Below are positions 63,394 to 64,000 of a stretch of DNA of 64,000 nucleotides, one piece after another. The stretch is from Paenibacillus sambharensis (lineage in GTDB: Bacteria; Bacillota; Bacilli; Paenibacillales; Paenibacillaceae). Under the pieces are notes generated by a model that searched no databases, was not told where the DNA came from, and saw only the letters and a program-made list of their open reading frames with translations. The DNA is taken from the NCBI RefSeq assembly GCF_003233845.1, contig NZ_QKRB01000060.1, positions 114,806 through 178,805 on the forward strand. The letters are read 5' to 3'. Positions within the stretch are counted from its first letter, which is position 1. Each line of letters opens with the position of its first letter. A program made the position numbers and the translations under genes.

Positions 63394-64000
63394 TTACGTT
63401 CCTTGGGCATCGAAAAATATATTGACCGTAGAAGGCGCGCCCGCACCGGTGGAACGGTAGGAAACACGGGTATATTTCAGGAAGCGTGACGGTACCAGAA
63501 CATCAGTGCCGCCTGCAGGAACTCCTGTGCTTGTCGTATCAACATAATAGTTGGCGCCGTCAGCACTGACTTCGGCTCGCCAGTCTACCGGATTGGCCCC
63601 GGTGTTCACGAGGAAATAGGAATATACACCGAGAACACTGGTTGTATTCGCTGGCAGAGGAGTAAAGGTGTCTGAGGTTGTAACGCCTGTCGTTGCCAGC
63701 TCGATAAAGTTTTTCTGGGAGATGGAGGTCAGGCTGTTCACGGTTCCTACGGTTCCAATACTGGTGATCGTGCCCGCAGTAATCGTGGCGCCAAGCACAG
63801 CGTCGATCGTACCGCCCAGAATGTCGGTAACGGTACCTGCGGAAGTCAATGTGCCGCCTGTAATGGTCGCGGCTAGAACGGCATCAATAGTGCCGCCGGT
63901 GATAGTCGCACCAAGTACGCTGGCGATTGTACCGGTCAGGATATTGGTGATGGTACCTGCAGAGGTTAGCGTACCAGCTGTGATCGTTGTGCCCAGTACA
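63394..64000 (-). CDS. Thr-rich repeat surface protein, C-terminal part (partial, runs off the window)
   Basis: The frame is open from the window edge to the stop at 63394. The upstream part is built of repeats of about 27 residues, VLGTTITAGTLTSAGTITNI-like, with one half-length unit of 13, very rich in Thr, Gly, Ile and Val, and probably a beta-solenoid. The last 105 residues form a separate beta-sandwich (TFTPLPANTTSVLGVYSYFLVNTGANPVDW ... VNIFFDAQGT) resembling the DUF6385-type tail of Paenibacillus repeat proteins, from memory. Many Thr hydroxyls and three glycosyltransferase genes next door suggest an O-glycosylated surface or spore-coat-layer protein. Confidence 0.75.
   Translation of the reverse strand, partial: VLGTTITAGTLTSAGTITNILTGTIASVLGATITGGTIDAVLAATITGGTLTSAGTVTDILGGTIDAVLGATITAGTITSIGTVGTVNSLTSISQKNFIELATTGVTTSDTFTPLPANTTSVLGVYSYFLVNTGANPVDWRAEVSADGANYYVDTTSTGVPAGGTDVLVPSRFLKYTRVSYRSTGAGAPSTVNIFFDAQGT

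Overview
The window looks like chromosomal DNA of a Paenibacillus-type spore-forming Firmicute. The grounds are consensus Shine-Dalgarno sites, a CIRCE heat-shock operator, S-layer-homology and copper-amine-oxidase-stalk surface proteins, a close TmrB homologue, several secreted or modular plant-polysaccharide hydrolases, and TPR glycosyltransferases next to a Thr-rich repeat protein. The assignment rests on gene content only; no database search was possible.

Layout. (1) 1-6.6 kb: end of a probable beta-galactosidase, galK, a lysozyme-like gene fragment, a lipoprotein and a large SLH-anchored surface protein. (2) 6.6-8.2 kb: a cut-off gene remnant and an IS4-family element with a frameshift in its transposase. 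(3) 8.7-25.8 kb: a visibly AT-richer RiPP (ribosomally made, post-translationally modified peptide) cluster. Two Ser/Cys-rich precursor peptides under a near-consensus promoter are followed by an unrecognised protein with a Cys4 motif and a PqqD-like tail, a class III aminotransferase, an SDR, an ABC exporter pair, a split LanB dehydratase (glutamylation protein, divergent SpaB_C-like protein, canonical elimination protein), two ThiF/ocin-like proteins, a YcaO cyclodehydratase ending in PxPxP, a SagB-type oxidase and a methyltransferase. This is the enzyme set of thiopeptide assembly, but the precursor cores and the aminotransferase/SDR pair are unusual. It is the strongest candidate here for an undescribed system. 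(4) 25.8-28.5 kb: degraded IS3- and IS1634-like transposases, a small membrane protein and a decayed 3' end of a second galK.

(5) 28.7-34.4 kb: WYL regulator, GyrI-like protein, CIRCE-controlled htpG and a frameshifted MFS transporter. (6) 34.5-48.8 kb: an intergenic array of short inverted repeats, a secreted GH43-ricin-lectin enzyme, a stalk-domain protein, a secreted RCC1 propeller, DinB and LRR proteins, a chemoreceptor and a large GH51 arabinofuranosidase. Both arabinan-type genes have cre-like sites. (7) 48.8-53.2 kb: tmrB, a MazG-like protein, a SEC-C protein and a TPR-GH26 enzyme. (8) 53.4-57.3 kb: four tandem stalk-domain proteins in an A-B-A'-B' order. (9) 57.5-64 kb, minus strand: a Thr-rich repeat surface protein running off the window, then three coupled GT2-TPR glycosyltransferases that probably decorate it.

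How the parts work together. In the RiPP cluster the precursor leader would recruit the ThiF-like/YcaO pair to cyclise Cys to thiazoline, the SagB-like enzyme would oxidise these to thiazoles, and the split LanB would make dehydroamino acids by glutamyl-tRNA-dependent glutamylation and elimination. The second SpaB_C-like protein could close a pyridine macrocycle, and the tailoring enzymes and ABC pair would finish and export the product. The GH43, GH51 and GH26 genes plus galK suggest life on plant hemicellulose and pectin side chains under carbon-catabolite control.
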